Shown piece by piece: positions 27,018-36,665 of a DNA stretch of 64,000 nt. Each line of letters starts with the position of its first letter. The first letter of the stretch is position 1. Both the position numbers and the translations under genes were made by a program. The notes under the pieces are model-generated. The model worked only from the letters and a program-made list of their open reading frames with translations. It did no database searches and had not been told where the DNA came from. The stretch covers positions 62,001 to 126,000 of the forward strand of contig JADJZY010000033.1 in assembly GCA_016715505.1 (NCBI GenBank). Reading direction: 5' to 3'. Source of the stretch: Bacteroidota bacterium (GTDB lineage Bacteria; Bacteroidota; Bacteroidia; Chitinophagales; Chitinophagaceae).

Positions 27018-27025
27018 TACATTTG
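27018..27025 (+). promoter_or_regulatory. infC promoter -7 element
   Basis: TACATTTG, 20 bases before the infC start codon, matches TAnnTTTG. The -33 region is a T-run (TTTTTCG) rather than a clean TTTG. The leader would be only about 13 bases. Confidence 0.5.
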
Positions 27026-27044
27026 TAATTACTTAAATTGATTA

Positions 27045-27596
27045 ATGCATCCAAAACAGAACCGACGTCCTTTTAAAAAAGAAAGAGAACACAGAATTAA
27101 CTCAGAAATTAATGTACCACAAGTCAGACTTGTAGGTGAAAATCTGGAACCTGGAGTTTACCCAACGGATAAAGCCTTGATACTTTGTCAGCAATTAGAA
27201 GTGGATCTTGTAGAAATATCTCCGCAAGCTGATCCTCCTGTTTGTCGTGCCGTGGATTACAACAAATTTCTTTACGAAAAAAAGCGTAAAGAGAAGGAAA
27301 TGAAAGCCAAAGCGCAAAAGAGCGAGGTAAAGGAAATTCGTTTTACACCCAATACCGATGATCATGATTTTGACTTCAAAGCCAAGCATGCTGAAAAATT
27401 TCTGCAAGAAGGGAATAAAGTTAAAGCATACGTTCAATTTAAAGGACGGGCCATCATATTCAAAGATCGTGGTGAATTGATTTTATTAAAATTTGCAGAA
27501 CGCCTCGTCGATTTCGGTTCGCTGGAAGGCATGCCTAAATTGGAAGGAAAACGGATGCATGCTATTTTTTCACCAAAGGTCAAGAAAAAAGTATAA
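27045..27596 (+). CDS. infC: Translation initiation factor IF-3
   Basis: 183 residues with the N domain (INSEINVPQVRLVGENLEPGVYPTDKAL, VEISPQADPPVCRAVDYNKF), the Lys/Glu-rich linker (KKRKEKEMKAKAQKSEVKEIRF) and the C domain (TDDHDFDFKAKHAEKFLQEGNKVK). It binds the 30S subunit and proofreads initiator tRNA and start codon. The ATG at 27045 is used here; many bacteria start infC on AUU/AUA for autoregulation, so this copy seems not to use that device. rpmI and rplT, the usual downstream partners, are absent. Confidence 0.96.
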   Translation: MHPKQNRRPFKKEREHRINSEINVPQVRLVGENLEPGVYPTDKALILCQQLEVDLVEISPQADPPVCRAVDYNKFLYEKKRKEKEMKAKAQKSEVKEIRFTPNTDDHDFDFKAKHAEKFLQEGNKVKAYVQFKGRAIIFKDRGELILLKFAERLVDFGSLEGMPKLEGKRMHAIFSPKVKKKV

Positions 27597-27651
27597 TATT
27601 TGGTTTAATTCATTTTCTTACAATACCTTCACCATCTTATTTTTTATCACA

Positions 27652-27894
27652 ATGAATATTTATGTTTCAAACATTCCGTTTCGCATGAAACAGGAAGAAC
27701 TCTCAGATTTGTTTGCTGAGTTCGGAGATGTCCAATCCTGCAAAATTATTATGGACAAAATCACCCGCCGCAGCCGTGGATTTGGGTTTGTAGAAATGGC
27801 CGACGATTCCGGACAATCTGCTATTAACGCATTGAATGGTCGGGAGGTCATGGGTTTAGCACTTCGTGTGAATGAAGCCCGCCCAAAAGAGTAA
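27652..27894 (+). CDS. Small RRM RNA-binding protein
   Basis: 80 residues, a single RNA recognition motif: RNP2 is IYVSNI near residue 3-8 and RNP1 is RGFGFVEM near residue 42-49. Such small RRM proteins are common in Bacteroidota and Cyanobacteria and bind single-stranded RNA, often rising in the cold. The frame is open further upstream within infC (to 27493), but the ATG at 27652 gives the classical N-terminus. Separate from infC by 55 bases and followed by a terminator. Confidence 0.92.
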   Translation: MNIYVSNIPFRMKQEELSDLFAEFGDVQSCKIIMDKITRRSRGFGFVEMADDSGQSAINALNGREVMGLALRVNEARPKE

Positions 27895-27945
27895 ATCCAG
27901 TCTTTCGCAGAGTACTGTTTGAAAAAATCTTGGATTCTTTTAACC

Positions 27946-27972
27946 AACACAGCTTTCGGGCTGTGTTTTTTA
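27946..27972 (+). terminator. Terminator after the RRM gene
   Basis: AACACAGC (27946-27953), loop TTTCGG, GCTGTGTT (27960-27967), then a T-run. Confidence 0.85.
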
Positions 27973-28399
27973 TTTTAATACCTATCTTTTTGAAATGTTT
28001 TCAATAATATTTGGAACCAAGTGATAAAGATTTTTTTCTTCACAGCAAACGAGTCCCTGAAAGCACCTATTTTATGTGGCACGTTTGGCTCAAATTTCTA
28101 AATGTTTGAGTGAACCGATTTACACTTACTTTGTCGTTTGCCGCTGAACTGCAAAAATTGGGTTAAAATAAATTCCCTTCAGAGGTTGAGGTATTAGGAT
28201 AATTTTCCCTATATCTATTGCCAATAAAGGATTTTGTCAAAATATTCGTTGAAGTCATAAATTGAATCCGGCATTCAAAATGCCATGCATTCAAATTTCA
28301 TGCAATCTTTCTTTTAACCTATTGAAAGATGCAAGGTCTGAAAAAGGTCTTGCAAGCAAAAAATCTTTAAACGACTTACAAACCTTAAAACAAAGTATC
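27973..28399. other. Intergenic region without a recognised gene
   Basis: About 430 bases before the His/Arg-rich secreted protein. The frame of that gene is open back to 28262, but the sequence there (MNPAFKMPCIQISCNLSFNL) lacks any coding character and is better read as 5' leader. The stretch also contains dispersed repeat copy 2 (28136-28170). I see no RNA gene in it. Confidence 0.5.
28136..28170 (+). repeat. Dispersed repeat, copy 2
   Basis: Reads GTTTGCCGCTGAACTGCAAA then AATTGGGTTAAAATA. Shares its core with the stretches near 16780-16812 (opposite strand) and 39555-39600. Confidence 0.4.
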
Positions 28400-28699
28400 A
28401 TGAAATTAAAACGCATTTTTTCCGCAGCGCTCATTTTCACATTAATGTTCAGCTTTAGCGACATTTTCGCCCAGCGCAGTCATCATCGTTATCAACAACA
28501 TCGTCCGGGATCCGTTCGACATCGTCCACTCCCCTGCGTTCGTCCCGTGCCTCCGATTCAACGAATCATTCCCGCTCCACGTCAAATAGTTCGACATCAC
28601 AGAGCTGTTCATCGTGCATTTCGCCGCGGCGTAGCCTTAGGACATCGTCAGGCTTACCACAGGGCTCCTCGTCGAGGCCATCGAATGATGAGACCTTAA
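28400..28699 (+). CDS. Small secreted His/Arg/Pro-rich basic protein
   Basis: 99 residues. A clear signal peptide, MKLKRIFSAALIFTLMFSFS then DIFAQ, is followed by a mature part of about 75 residues that is very rich in His, Arg and Pro (QRSHHRYQQHRPGSVRHRPL, RHHRAVHRAFRRGVALGHRQ). No fold is recognised and it is probably disordered. His clusters suggest metal binding and the Arg richness suggests binding to acidic surface glycans or nucleic acid; both are inference. It has its own terminator. The ATG at 28400 was chosen because it opens the signal peptide. Confidence 0.7.
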   Translation: MKLKRIFSAALIFTLMFSFSDIFAQRSHHRYQQHRPGSVRHRPLPCVRPVPPIQRIIPAPRQIVRHHRAVHRAFRRGVALGHRQAYHRAPRRGHRMMRP

Positions 28700-28719
28700 T
28701 GGAACAAAAAGTAAATTTA

Positions 28720-28748
28720 AAAGACCGATTTTTTCGGTCTTTTTTTGT
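28720..28748 (+). terminator. Terminator after the His/Arg-rich protein gene
   Basis: AAAGACCGA (28720-28728) pairs with TCGGTCTTT (28734-28742), then a T-run to 28746. Confidence 0.85.
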
Positions 28749-28897
28749 TTAAAGCCCTTGCTATGAAAGGATTCTAACTTTAAATCCGAGGACGCCGGAA
28801 ATGCCGTTTTATTTGTTCAAAATACAGTACCATAATTCCAAATATATTGTATCTTCGCCCGTTCAAAAATCATACTAAACCAAAGTACTATTAAGAC

Positions 28898-31800
28898 ATG
28901 CAGTTAAAAGGATTGATTAAAATTTTTACGATCGCGTTGATTTTAATCTCGTTGTTTCAGTTATCATTTACACTGGTTGTAAACAATTTCGAAAAAAAGC
29001 AAGAATCAAAGGTTAGAAGTCAGCTTAAAACCTCTAACCCCGGTATGTCAGAAGCCGAATTAAGCCTGGCCGCTGACGATAAATTGCGTTTTGTTTTAGA
29101 TAGTTTATCGACCAAGGAAATCTACAACTTAGGGATTACCAAATACACTTATCAGGAAGCCAAGGAAGAACAATTGAACTTGGGTCTTGACCTGCAAGGT
29201 GGAATGAATGTGGTTCTTGAAGTGAGCTTAGATGATTTGGTGCGCAGTATGAGCAACAACCGCAATGATCCGGCTTTAAATCTGGCTTTGGAAGAAGCAA
29301 AGAAAATGCAGGTCAATAGTCAGGAAGACTTCATTTCTCTGTTTGCAAAGGCGTATGAAGCTAAAAATCCTCAAGCCAAACTGGCTACGATGTTTGTGAA
29401 TTCAAGTTCGAAGGATTTGAATTTTAATTCATCTAATGCTGATGTTTTGAAGAAAATGAAGGCTGAAGCAAAGGATGCCATTAACCGTACACATAAAGTA
29501 CTATTAACCCGTATTGATAAATTCGGGGTTGCGCAGCCGAATGTAAATTTAGATGAAAATCGTGGTATCATTAGCGTAGAATTAGCCGGTGTAAACAATC
29601 CTGAAAGGGTAAGAAAATATTTGCAGGCAACTGCGAAACTTGAATTCTGGGAAACTTATTCTCAGCATGAAATTGCCCAAGGTTTTATTAAGGCAGACGA
29701 AGATTTAAAAGCATTGCTTTCTGGTAAAAAAGAAAATGTTGATACATCAAAGCTTGCTGCAGATACGAATCAAGTGGCTAATACAGCCGCACCTTCATCC
29801 TCAGATACTGGTTCTTTGGCTAATTTGATGAAAACAGATACCTCTAAAACGGATACCAGCACAGCCGGTATGACCGATGAGCAAAAAATAGCTAAAGCGA
29901 AAAAAGACAATCCTTTACGTAGTTTTTTACTGGGTGGATTTGAAGTTCGCCAGGATCCTAAAACAGGACAGGTTGCCAATATGCCGATGATCTCTTATGT
30001 ATTTACAAGAGATACTGCACAATTGCGTGAATACCTCAATATGCCTGTTGTTAAGAAAAATTTCCCGGCTGATTGTCGTTTCTACTTTGGTATTGCGGAT
30101 AAAGAAAACCGCGAAAAGAATAAAGTATGTATTTTATATTCTATCAAAACAAATGGTAAAGATGCTCCTCCATTAGGTGGAGATCATATTACAGATACTC
30201 GTCAGGATTATGATCGTGTAAGTGGTCAACCTGATGTTCAAATGAGTATGGATCCGGTTGGAGCTCGTATGTGGGAAAGATTAACCGGAGCTAATGTGGG
30301 TAAACCCATTGCGATTGTTTTAGATGATATCGTTTATTCAGCGCCTGCTCCAAGTGAAAAAATTGCTGGTGGTAGTTCCAATATTACCGGATCATTTACT
30401 GTTGAAGAGGCTCAGGATTTAGCCAATATCTTAAAAACCGGTAAGTTACCTGCTCCTGCAAAAATCGTTCAGGAACAAGTGGTGGGTCCAACCTTAGGTG
30501 AGGAAGCTGTAAATGGTGGTATGCTTTCTTTCATCATTTCATTTATTGTCATCTTTATCCTGATGTTGGTATATTATAACACGGCTGGATGGGTTGCAAA
30601 TATTGCATTGATTTTAAACTTGTTATTTACCGTTGGGGTTTTGGCAGCTTTACATGCCTCATTAACAGCAGCGGGTATTGCCGGTTTGGTTTTAACCATT
30701 GGTATGGCTGTGGATACCAACGTTATCATATTTGAGCGTATCAAGGAAGAATTAAAACTCGGTAAAAACCATGAATCGGCTGTCAATGATGGCTACCGAC
30801 GATCGCTGAATCCAGTTTTAGATGGACATATCACCGTTTTAATGACTGCAATTATCCTCTTTATTTTTGGATTAGGTCCGGTGTTAGGATTTGCGACAAC
30901 CCAAATTTTAGGTATCCTTTTGTCCTTATTCTGTGGAATTTTAGTTTCTCGTTTGATTACCGATATGCGTATGTCAAAAGGAAAACATTTCAATTATTTC
31001 ACCGGCATTTCTGAAAAAATGTTCCAAAAATTCAATTTCCATTTCATTGAATGGCGTAAAAAAGCTTACATGATTTCAATCGTGGTATTGATTTTGGGAA
31101 TCGCTGCAATCTTCAATGGTTTCTATTATGGAGTTGAATTTGCTGGTGGTAGAAGTTATACCGTTAAATTGGAAAAAGCCGTTAGCACCAACGATATCCG
31201 TGAAGCACTTAAACCAAGTTTGAAGAATTCCCGATTGTAAAAACAATTGGAAATGCGAATCAGGTGAATATCACTACAGCTTACAAGATAAAGGAATCAG
31301 GTATTGGTGTTGAAAGTGAAGTGCAAAACAAACTTTATGAAGGATTGAAAAAAGGAGGATTTATTCCTTCAACCGTAGATGAAACAACCTTTAAGGTGAG
31401 TCATATTCTGAGTTCACAAACGGTTCTTCCAACCATTTCGGATGATTTGAAAAAAGGTGCTTTATGGGCTACCTTCTGGTCGTTCTTCTTAATTGCCATA
31501 TACATTTTTGTTCGCTTCCGTAAATGGCAGTATTCTTTAGGAACCATTGTGGCTTTGGTGCATGACGTATTAGTTACTTTGGCAGTATTCTCTTTCCTGA
31601 AAGGTGTCGTACCATTTGCTTTGGAAATCGATCAACACTTTATCGCTGCGGTATTAACCGTTATTGGTTTCTCTATGAATGACACCGTTATCGTATTTGA
31701 CCGGGTTCGTGAATACTTCCGTAAACGTGCTGGCGATTCTAAAACCAATATCATCAATGCTGCCATCAATGATACCATGAGTCGTACTATCATGACATCA

Positions 31801-32013
31801 TTAACGGTATTCTTAACCTTGTTGATTCTATTCATTTTTGGAGGAGAAGTTACCAGAGGTTTTGCCTTCGCGATGATGATTGGGGTAATTACAGGTACTT
31901 ATTCTTCCATCTTCGTGGCTGCTCCAATTCTGGTTGATTTGGACAAATCAGACAATCTGATTAATGAAGAAGATAAAGAAAAACGTATTGAAGAATTGAA
32001 GAAAATGGCTTAA
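28898..32013 (+). CDS. secDF: SecDF protein-export membrane protein, one frameshift at the SecD/SecF junction
   Basis: A fused SecD-SecF of 1038 residues after repair, the RND-type accessory of the Sec translocon that uses proton motive force to pull secreted proteins. The SecD half has the N-terminal helix, NLGLDLQGGMNVVLEV, the P1 domain, TGKLPAPAKIVQEQVVGPTLG and GLVLTIGMAVDTNVIIFERIKE. The first frame ends in KPSLKNSRL at 31240; adding one T to T3 (31219-31221) gives KPSFEEFPIVKTIGNANQVNIT and runs on into SecF (GFSMNDTVIVFDRVREYFRK). The periplasmic insert around residues 270-330 is unusually long and Thr/Ser/Asp-rich, as in other Bacteroidota. A TATCTTCG at 28850-28857 may be a weak promoter element. 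Confidence 0.94.
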
Positions 32014-32032
32014 TTGTCTGGTAGATATAAAA

Positions 32033-32067
32033 ATCCCGATCTGTAATACAGGTCGGGATTTTTTTTA
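32033..32067 (+). terminator. Terminator of secDF
   Basis: ATCCCGATCTG (32033-32043) pairs with CAGGTCGGGAT (32049-32059), one G-T pair in 11, followed by a T-run of eight or nine. Confidence 0.9.
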
Positions 32068-32147
32068 AGTAAAACCTTATATTTATAGGTGGAAAAAACA
32101 TTTCCCCTCAAAGAAACGTTCAAATATTCTTTAAAAGCCAAAACAAG

Positions 32148-32552
32148 ATGATTCAAAAATTTCAGTCAGGAGATCAACGAAGTTTTCATAAATCAATATC
32201 GAAAGATGACATTGCACAATTCGACAATGGCGCCGTGCATGAAGTGTATTCAACCTTTGCGATTGCCAGAGATGCGGAATGGAGTGGCCGATTGTTCGTA
32301 TTAGAAATGAAAGAAGAAGGAGAAGAAGGCATAGGTACTTTTATCCATGTGAATCATTTGGCTCCTGCATTTCCCGGACAAGAAATACGTTTTGATGCCA
32401 CTTTTGAAGAGATCACCGAGAAAGGCGAAATCATTACTTCATTTCGTGCATTACAAGGAGATCGACTCATCGCTGAAGGCCGACAAGGGCAAAGGATACT
32501 TCTTAGATCAAAGATTGACCTGATTTTTGATAAGTACCGTACGAATCTATAA
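32148..32552 (+). CDS. Hotdog-fold thioesterase-like protein
   Basis: 134 residues that fit the small thioesterase fold seen in fluoroacetyl-CoA thioesterase-like proteins: VHEVYSTFAIARDAEWSGRL near residues 29-48, an acidic EMKEEGEEGIGTFIHVNHLAP loop and FPGQEIRFDATFEEI. The family hydrolyses or binds acyl-CoA, but the substrate here is unknown and I cannot point to a definite catalytic residue. It stands alone after the secDF terminator. A TATATTTA at about 32080 is a poor promoter candidate. Confidence 0.6.
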   Translation: MIQKFQSGDQRSFHKSISKDDIAQFDNGAVHEVYSTFAIARDAEWSGRLFVLEMKEEGEEGIGTFIHVNHLAPAFPGQEIRFDATFEEITEKGEIITSFRALQGDRLIAEGRQGQRILLRSKIDLIFDKYRTNL

Positions 32553-32832
32553 AGTCTGGATCAAGGGCTAGGAATAGTGTAACAAATACCATCTAAGCTG
32601 TAACATATCTGGTATAAAAGCGATGCACCTTTGTAGCATGGCTTAAATGATTAAGTCTTATAGATGATCAAAATTATGTCGTTATGTCTGTCCCACATCC
32701 ATTTTAAGTGCTCAAACTTCCTCTCCTTCTCAACAAATGAAACAGGATGTTGTCATGATTGGTGGTAACATTGGAAATTTTAGAACCAATTTTCAAAAAG
32801 ATGCAACAGGGTGGTGGTTGTCGTTGAGTAGG

Positions 32833-33040
32833 GGTTGGGAGCCCCTGAACCCGGCCTCCCAACCCCCCCCCGCCCCCCGGGGGCGGAGGGAGTGGCCCCC
32901 CAACAAAGGCGGAGGAGCGGGGGCGGCGCCCGGGGGGGGAGGGCCCCGCCGGGGGGGGGGGAAGGGGCCCCCAGGGGGGCCGGCCGGCCCCGCGGCCCCC
33001 CCGGCCCGGAAAGGGGGGGGGGCGCCCCGCCCCCGGCGAA
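32833..33040. other. Abnormal G/C homopolymer block, probable sequence artefact
   Basis: About 200 bases composed almost only of G and C, with runs of up to 11 G (32951-32961) and 10 G (33013-33022) and mirrored C runs, in an otherwise AT-rich genome. Both strands happen to be open, giving Pro/Gly/Arg-rich nonsense. The rest of the 549-base gap between the hotdog gene and dapD looks ordinary. I judge it a base-calling or gap-filling artefact, or a collapsed difficult repeat, not a gene. Confidence 0.7.
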
Positions 33041-33101
33041 AAACAATTTTTCTGCAATTTTATATTCCCAATTGGTCATGGGAATTTTATGCTTGGTGAT
33101 A

Positions 33102-33914
33102 TTAACCGCTAACATTAAAATCTCTTAAGGCATCATTCAAACTGGTCTTTAAATCAGTTGATTCTTTACGCTGACCAATAATTAAAGCACAACCTACCTG
33201 ATATTCACCGGCAGGGAATTTTTTGGTATAACTACCCGGAATAACCACACTTCGAGCCGGAACCCGACCTTTGTATTCAATCGGTGTATTGCCACTGACA
33301 TCGATGATTTTGGTACTTTGCGTTAATACAACATTAGCTCCCAGCACAGCTTCACGTTCAACCCGAACACCTTCAACGACAATACAACGAGATCCAATAA
33401 AACATCCGTCTTCAATAATAACCGGACTGGCCTGCAAAGGTTCTAAAACCCCACCAATACCTACACCACCACTTAAATGGACATTCTTTCCTATCTGTGC
33501 ACAACTTCCAACGGTGGCCCAGGTATCCACCATAGTCCCTTCATCGACATAAGCCCCAATATTCACATAGCTGGGCATGAGCACGACATTCCGGGCTAAA
33601 TAGGAACCATATCGCGCTACAGCATGAGGAACAGCCCGTACACCTTGAGAAGCATAATCGGATTTCAAGGCCATTTTATCGTAAAATTCAAAAGGCGGCA
33701 AAGAGAAAGTTTTCATTTCCTGAATAGCGAAATACATTAAAATGGCTTGCTTGACCCATTCATTCACTGTCCAGTTTTTCTCCGAAGGTTGAGCCACTCT
33801 CAATCGCCCTTTATCCACCTCTTCGATCACCATTCGAACCGCATTGGCGTACATATCATTCTTCAGTAAATTTCTGTCAACCCAGGCAGCTTCTATTAAT
33901 TGTTGTAATTCCAT
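33102..33914 (-). CDS. dapD: 2,3,4,5-tetrahydropyridine-2,6-dicarboxylate N-succinyltransferase
   Basis: 270 residues, the lysine/diaminopimelate pathway enzyme that succinylates tetrahydrodipicolinate. The N-terminal helical domain (MELQQLIEAAWVDRNLL) is followed by the left-handed beta helix (VNIGAYVDEGTMVDTWATVG, GKNVHLSGGVGIGGVLEPLQ, IIEDGCFIGSRCIVVEGV) and the conserved KGRVPARSVVIPGS. Length is normal. The frame is open to 33971, but the ATG at 33914 gives the family N-terminus and lies about 24 bases after a TAGTTTTG element (minus, 33938-33945). The gene ends 62 bases from the abnormal G/C block. Confidence 0.97.
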   Translation of the reverse strand: MELQQLIEAAWVDRNLLKNDMYANAVRMVIEEVDKGRLRVAQPSEKNWTVNEWVKQAILMYFAIQEMKTFSLPPFEFYDKMALKSDYASQGVRAVPHAVARYGSYLARNVVLMPSYVNIGAYVDEGTMVDTWATVGSCAQIGKNVHLSGGVGIGGVLEPLQASPVIIEDGCFIGSRCIVVEGVRVEREAVLGANVVLTQSTKIIDVSGNTPIEYKGRVPARSVVIPGSYTKKFPAGEYQVGCALIIGQRKESTDLKTSLNDALRDFNVSG

Positions 33915-34021
33915 TTTTATTGGTTCTTTTAAAACCGCAAAACTAAATCTTTCAATGAATAACTGTATCAATCAATTCATTGGAATGATTGAAGCCTCAA
34001 AAACTTGAAAAAAATCAGAAT

Positions 34022-35782
34022 CTATTTAACAAAGAAACTTGTTACCCAATAGGTTAAAGCTGCAAGTATAGCAGAGATTGGAATCGTCAATATCCAGGCC
34101 CATAATAAATTGACTGTAACACCCCATCGTACGGCACTCAAACGTTTGGTGGCTCCTACCCCGATAATCGCACCGGTTATGGTATGTGTGGTTGAAACCG
34201 GAATACCCATTTGTTCAGTCAGGAAAAGCGTTCCTGCACCTGCGGTTTCCGCACAAACCCCTTCCAATGGTGTTACTTTGGTAATTTTGGTTCCCATGGT
34301 TTTTACAATTTTCCATCCACCGCTTAAGGTACCTAAACCAATGGCCAAATAACAAGCCAAAGGAACCCATTCAGGCATTTGTTTAATATCCGCAATTTCA
34401 CCGTTAGCCATCAAGGCAGCTGCGATAATACCCATTACTTTTTGAGCATCATTGCCACCATGCCCTACGGAGAAAGCAGCTGAAGATAACAACTGTAATT
34501 TCTTGAACATATTACCTGTTCGAGCAGCACTAGGTTGTCGCATTTTTTCATTGTAAATGAAGGCGATGATAAAAAGAAATAAGATTGCCATCATACAGAT
34601 TCTGATGACCAGATTGTCTGCCTTGGCAATTTCTTTTTTTAAATCAGATTTGACATTTACTTTAATACTTTCTTTGAATTTTTGCACTTTATCAACACCC
34701 AATGGATAGTTCATTTCCATGAGTTTTGCAGCCATTTGAGTAGATAAAGTTTCAAAACCTACTTCGTGTAATTTCTTCGTCATGGGCTTTAAAGAATCCA
34801 TGGCACTTTGTGCTGCTTCATAGGCCAGCAATTTATTAGGCCCTTTATCTTTTACTGCCTTTTTTCGATCCAATTCAAGATATAACGAAATTTTATCTTG
34901 AAGTTTTGAAATTTCAATTGGTTTAATATCTGCTACTTCGAGGATATGTTCAGCTACAGATTCTGAACCCTTTACTTCATAATCGGAAAAGAATGGCTTA
35001 GAAAGTTCAACGTTCTTTTTTGAAACAGCCAGTTTATCAGATTGATCCTTCAGTTTCTTTTCAAGTTCGGCCATTTTCTCCATTCTACCTTCGGCTTTAT
35101 CTGAAGACTTCAATTGATCTAATTCAACCGTAAGTTTTTCGATTTCATGCGAGTACTTATCTACCTTGAAATACTTGGAAATATTTTCACCAATTTTGGA
35201 TGTTTCGAAGCGTTGAAAGGAGAACCAAATTCCAATAATACAAAGCGTGAGTATCCCGGTTTTTAGCCAAATATTCCGATTGATGGTGACTAAGGTAAAA
35301 AACATCGATATCAACATCCCAATGAGCGGTGCCAGGAAAATAAACAAAACGGTTTTGCCAATTTTAGAACTATCGATGATGGTTTTTAATGCCGGTAAAC
35401 TTTGTCCCTTATCCCATGCAGTAAAAAAGGCATGAGCAATAGCAGCACCTGCAAATCCGCCAATTAGGGTATGAGAAGAAGATGAAGGAATTCCCCACCA
35501 CCAGGTCAAAAGATTCCAAATGATGGCAGCAATTAAACCGGAGAAGATTACCGGGAGTGTAATAAATTCCTTATAAACCGTTTTACCAATCGTATTAGCA
35601 ACTGCATGATCTTTAAAAATCATGTACGCAATAAAATTAAAAAAAGCCGCCCAAACTACAGCCTGAAATGGTGTTAGAACTTTGGTGGAAACGATAGTGG
35701 CAATAGAATTTGCCGCATCATGAAAACCATTGATATAATCAAATATCAGGGCGAGGATTATGACAACGAGAACAAAAGTCAT
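34022..35782 (-). CDS. PiT-family inorganic phosphate permease with a coiled-coil insert
   Basis: 586 residues. Both PiT signatures are present: FDYINGFHDAANSIATIVST at the N-terminus and GHGGNDAQKVMGIIAAAL, then GIPVSTTHTITGAIIGVGAT, in the second half. These form the two inverted repeats of the transporter, which imports phosphate with H+ or Na+. Between them lies a hydrophilic insert of about 190 residues (roughly 195-385) rich in Lys and Glu, with a likely coiled coil (KLTVELDQLKSSDKAEGRM, MAELEKKLKDQSDKL). That insert is longer than in standard PitA (about 500 residues). It is encoded 41 bases after the PhoU-like gene in the same direction, so the two are one operon. Confidence 0.9.
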   Translation of the reverse strand: MTFVLVVIILALIFDYINGFHDAANSIATIVSTKVLTPFQAVVWAAFFNFIAYMIFKDHAVANTIGKTVYKEFITLPVIFSGLIAAIIWNLLTWWWGIPSSSSHTLIGGFAGAAIAHAFFTAWDKGQSLPALKTIIDSSKIGKTVLFIFLAPLIGMLISMFFTLVTINRNIWLKTGILTLCIIGIWFSFQRFETSKIGENISKYFKVDKYSHEIEKLTVELDQLKSSDKAEGRMEKMAELEKKLKDQSDKLAVSKKNVELSKPFFSDYEVKGSESVAEHILEVADIKPIEISKLQDKISLYLELDRKKAVKDKGPNKLLAYEAAQSAMDSLKPMTKKLHEVGFETLSTQMAAKLMEMNYPLGVDKVQKFKESIKVNVKSDLKKEIAKADNLVIRICMMAILFLFIIAFIYNEKMRQPSAARTGNMFKKLQLLSSAAFSVGHGGNDAQKVMGIIAAALMANGEIADIKQMPEWVPLACYLAIGLGTLSGGWKIVKTMGTKITKVTPLEGVCAETAGAGTLFLTEQMGIPVSTTHTITGAIIGVGATKRLSAVRWGVTVNLLWAWILTIPISAILAALTYWVTSFFVK

Positions 35783-35823
35783 GTATTAATTTTTGGGTTA
35801 AATCAAACGAAAGCTTGCGACTA

Positions 35824-36471
35824 CTATGCGTATTTAATTACGATAGACTCAATCACATTGGCGGCATCCTCACATTTATCAGTTGCTGTTTCCAATACCT
35901 GATAGATTTCTCTTTTTTTGATGACTTCTTTAGCATCCGGCTCCAAGGCGAATAGTCTTTCAATACTTAAATCGTAGATATCGTCAGCCTGATTTTCGAG
36001 GCTATTGGCTTTAACCAGTGCATTCGTAATAGAAGTTACATTTTTCATATTTCGAAGTTCCTTCACGGCCGAACGAATTGCCTCAACACCTAATTCGATG
36101 CACTCTGCCAATTTTTGAATGCCCTGTTCCTGAGGATTGACCTTATAAAAATTGATTTTTTTAGCCGATGCATTGATATAATCTGCAATATCGTCGAGAG
36201 CAGTTGCCAGATAGTGAATATCCTCACGATCGAAAGGCGTTATAAAATTTCGACCCAATTCCTGAAAAATCTGATGTGTGAGATTGTCATTATCATGTTC
36301 CAATGTTTCAATTTGGGCAATAATGGCGGCTCGTTTGTTAAAATCAGGCTCATGAACCATTTCACGGAGCTTTTTAGCCATCACATCTACCGTATCCACG
36401 ACATTTTCGAAGAGGCTATAAAAAATTTTGTCTTTTGGTTGGAAAATTTTCAAAATGGAATTGAGACTCAT
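35824..36471 (-). CDS. PhoU-like DUF47 protein (Pit accessory protein)
   Basis: 215 residues of all-helical PhoU-like type (TIGR00153/DUF47 as known to me). It starts MSLNSILKIFQPKDKIFYSL, and carries the acidic metal-binding motifs ETLEHDNDNLTHQIFQEL and TALDDIADYINASAKK and then SLENQADDIYDLSIERLF, ATDKCEDAANVIE, which are two repeats of E/D-x3-D metal sites. Such proteins sit next to PiT genes and are thought to modulate the permease. The frame is open to 36645 but the ATG at 36471 fits the family. Divergent from the porin gene. Confidence 0.88.
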   Translation of the reverse strand: MSLNSILKIFQPKDKIFYSLFENVVDTVDVMAKKLREMVHEPDFNKRAAIIAQIETLEHDNDNLTHQIFQELGRNFITPFDREDIHYLATALDDIADYINASAKKINFYKVNPQEQGIQKLAECIELGVEAIRSAVKELRNMKNVTSITNALVKANSLENQADDIYDLSIERLFALEPDAKEVIKKREIYQVLETATDKCEDAANVIESIVIKYA

Positions 36472-36665
36472 GCAATCGTTATTTGGCACAAAGATGAAAG
36501 AAAGACCCGACCTATGCAATGTTAAGAACAAACGTAACAATTTCGTAATATTAGCATCATATAAGTTGATTAAGGTAACAATTTCGTAATCCAGGAACTG
36601 CCAAAAAATAGAACGTGATTTAATTCTTTTGCACTCAGAATTCACTTTTTAATAATCTTTTGGTA

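Noticed and set aside
28262..28399. N-terminal extension of the His/Arg-rich secreted protein
   Set aside because: The ATG at 28400 opens a perfect signal peptide; an extension would bury it.
32704..33128. Long open frames on both strands through the G/C block, coding Pro/Gly/Arg-rich proteins
   Set aside because: They exist only because G/C homopolymers lack stops; no coding character and no plausible protein.
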